DNA of 6,220 nt from Bordetella parapertussis. GTDB taxonomy: Bacteria > Pseudomonadota > Gammaproteobacteria > Burkholderiales > CAIKXV01. Below the pieces are notes generated by a model. The model saw only the letters and a program-made list of their open reading frames with translations. It had not been told where the DNA came from and did not search any database. A program made the translations under genes and the position numbers. The stretch covers positions 1 through 6,220 of the forward strand of contig CAMDXD010000247.1 in the NCBI GenBank assembly GCA_945877995.1. Direction: 5' to 3'. Shown piece by piece: positions 6,057 to 6,220 of this stretch. Each line of letters starts with the position of its first letter. Position 1 is the first letter of the stretch.

Positions 6057-6220
6057 CTACCGCCCGTGCTTGCCCAGCTCCCAGCCATGGCTGGCGATAT
6101 GCGCCTGCGCCTGCGCAGCCGGCTTGTCCTCCAGCGGCGTTGCCATGGTGTCGTTCCATCGGTTCATGAAGCCGAAGTAGGAGATCAGGGCGGTGATCTC
6201 GACGATCTGGCCTTCGTCCC
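6057..6220 (-). CDS. Carboxymuconolactone decarboxylase/AhpD-like protein, C-terminal part only
   Basis: Read on the minus strand, the frame is open from the window edge to TAG at 6057-6059 and gives 53 C-terminal residues. The stretch EITALISYFGFMNRWND and the closing GWELGKHGR match the end of the AhpD-like branch of the carboxymuconolactone decarboxylase family, where a helix with an FxNRxxD-type signature follows the catalytic cysteine region. The start, and any CxxC active site, lie right of the window, so neither peroxidase nor decarboxylase activity can be judged. Proteins of this subfamily are small, cytoplasmic and all-helical. It converges with the receptor operon; the 67 bp between stops (5990-6056) hold a BamHI-type palindrome CGGATCCG (6036-6043) and a 5-bp stem at 6042-6054, but no clear terminator. 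The family call rests on a short fragment but the motif is distinctive. Confidence 0.75.
   Translation of the reverse strand, partial: DEGQIVEITALISYFGFMNRWNDTMATPLEDKPAAQAQAHIASHGWELGKHGR

Noticed and set aside
5180..6088. Minus-strand open frame of 302 codons opposite Bug4
   Set aside because: Shadow translation; it also overlaps the convincing AhpD-like terminus in another frame.

Overview
The window is uniformly GC-rich and carries four Bug/TctC-family periplasmic solute-binding proteins in 6.2 kb. Genomes with dozens to hundreds of such genes are typical of Betaproteobacteria of the order Burkholderiales (Bordetella, Achromobacter, Cupriavidus, Variovorax and relatives), so that is the likely source. 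The species cannot be told from this sequence. I see no mobile element, RNA gene or CRISPR array, and no gene-free stretch longer than about 150 bases.

Layout from left to right: (1) the 3' end of a plus-strand gene of uncertain family (to 506); (2) converging on it, a minus-strand pair in which an unusual tandem OsmC-like protein (1606-2817) is followed by a Bug receptor (530-1543, here Bug1); (3) a divergent intergenic region of about 150 bp (2818-2967) with a TATAAT hexamer, an 11-bp dyad and a possible hairpin over a ribosome binding site; (4) a tight plus-strand run of three Bug receptors, Bug2 (2968-3993), Bug3 (4005-4997) and Bug4 (4994-5989), with an 11-bp gap and then a 4-bp ATGA overlap, so almost certainly one transcript; (5) converging on that operon, the 3' end of a minus-strand carboxymuconolactone decarboxylase/AhpD-like gene (6057 to beyond the right edge).

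All four Bug proteins have export signals and the conserved family framework, but none has a TctA or TctB membrane partner in the window, so they are orphan receptors here. Bug3 and Bug4 look like products of a tandem duplication. Bug1 and Bug2 have altered glycine-rich ligand loops and probably bind something else. The surroundings (an OsmC-fold protein and an AhpD-fold protein) suggest an organic-acid uptake or sensing locus coupled to oxidation or detoxification enzymes. That link is inference from neighbourhood only. The most distinctive protein is the two-domain OsmC, in which only the C-terminal half keeps the reactive cysteine pair.
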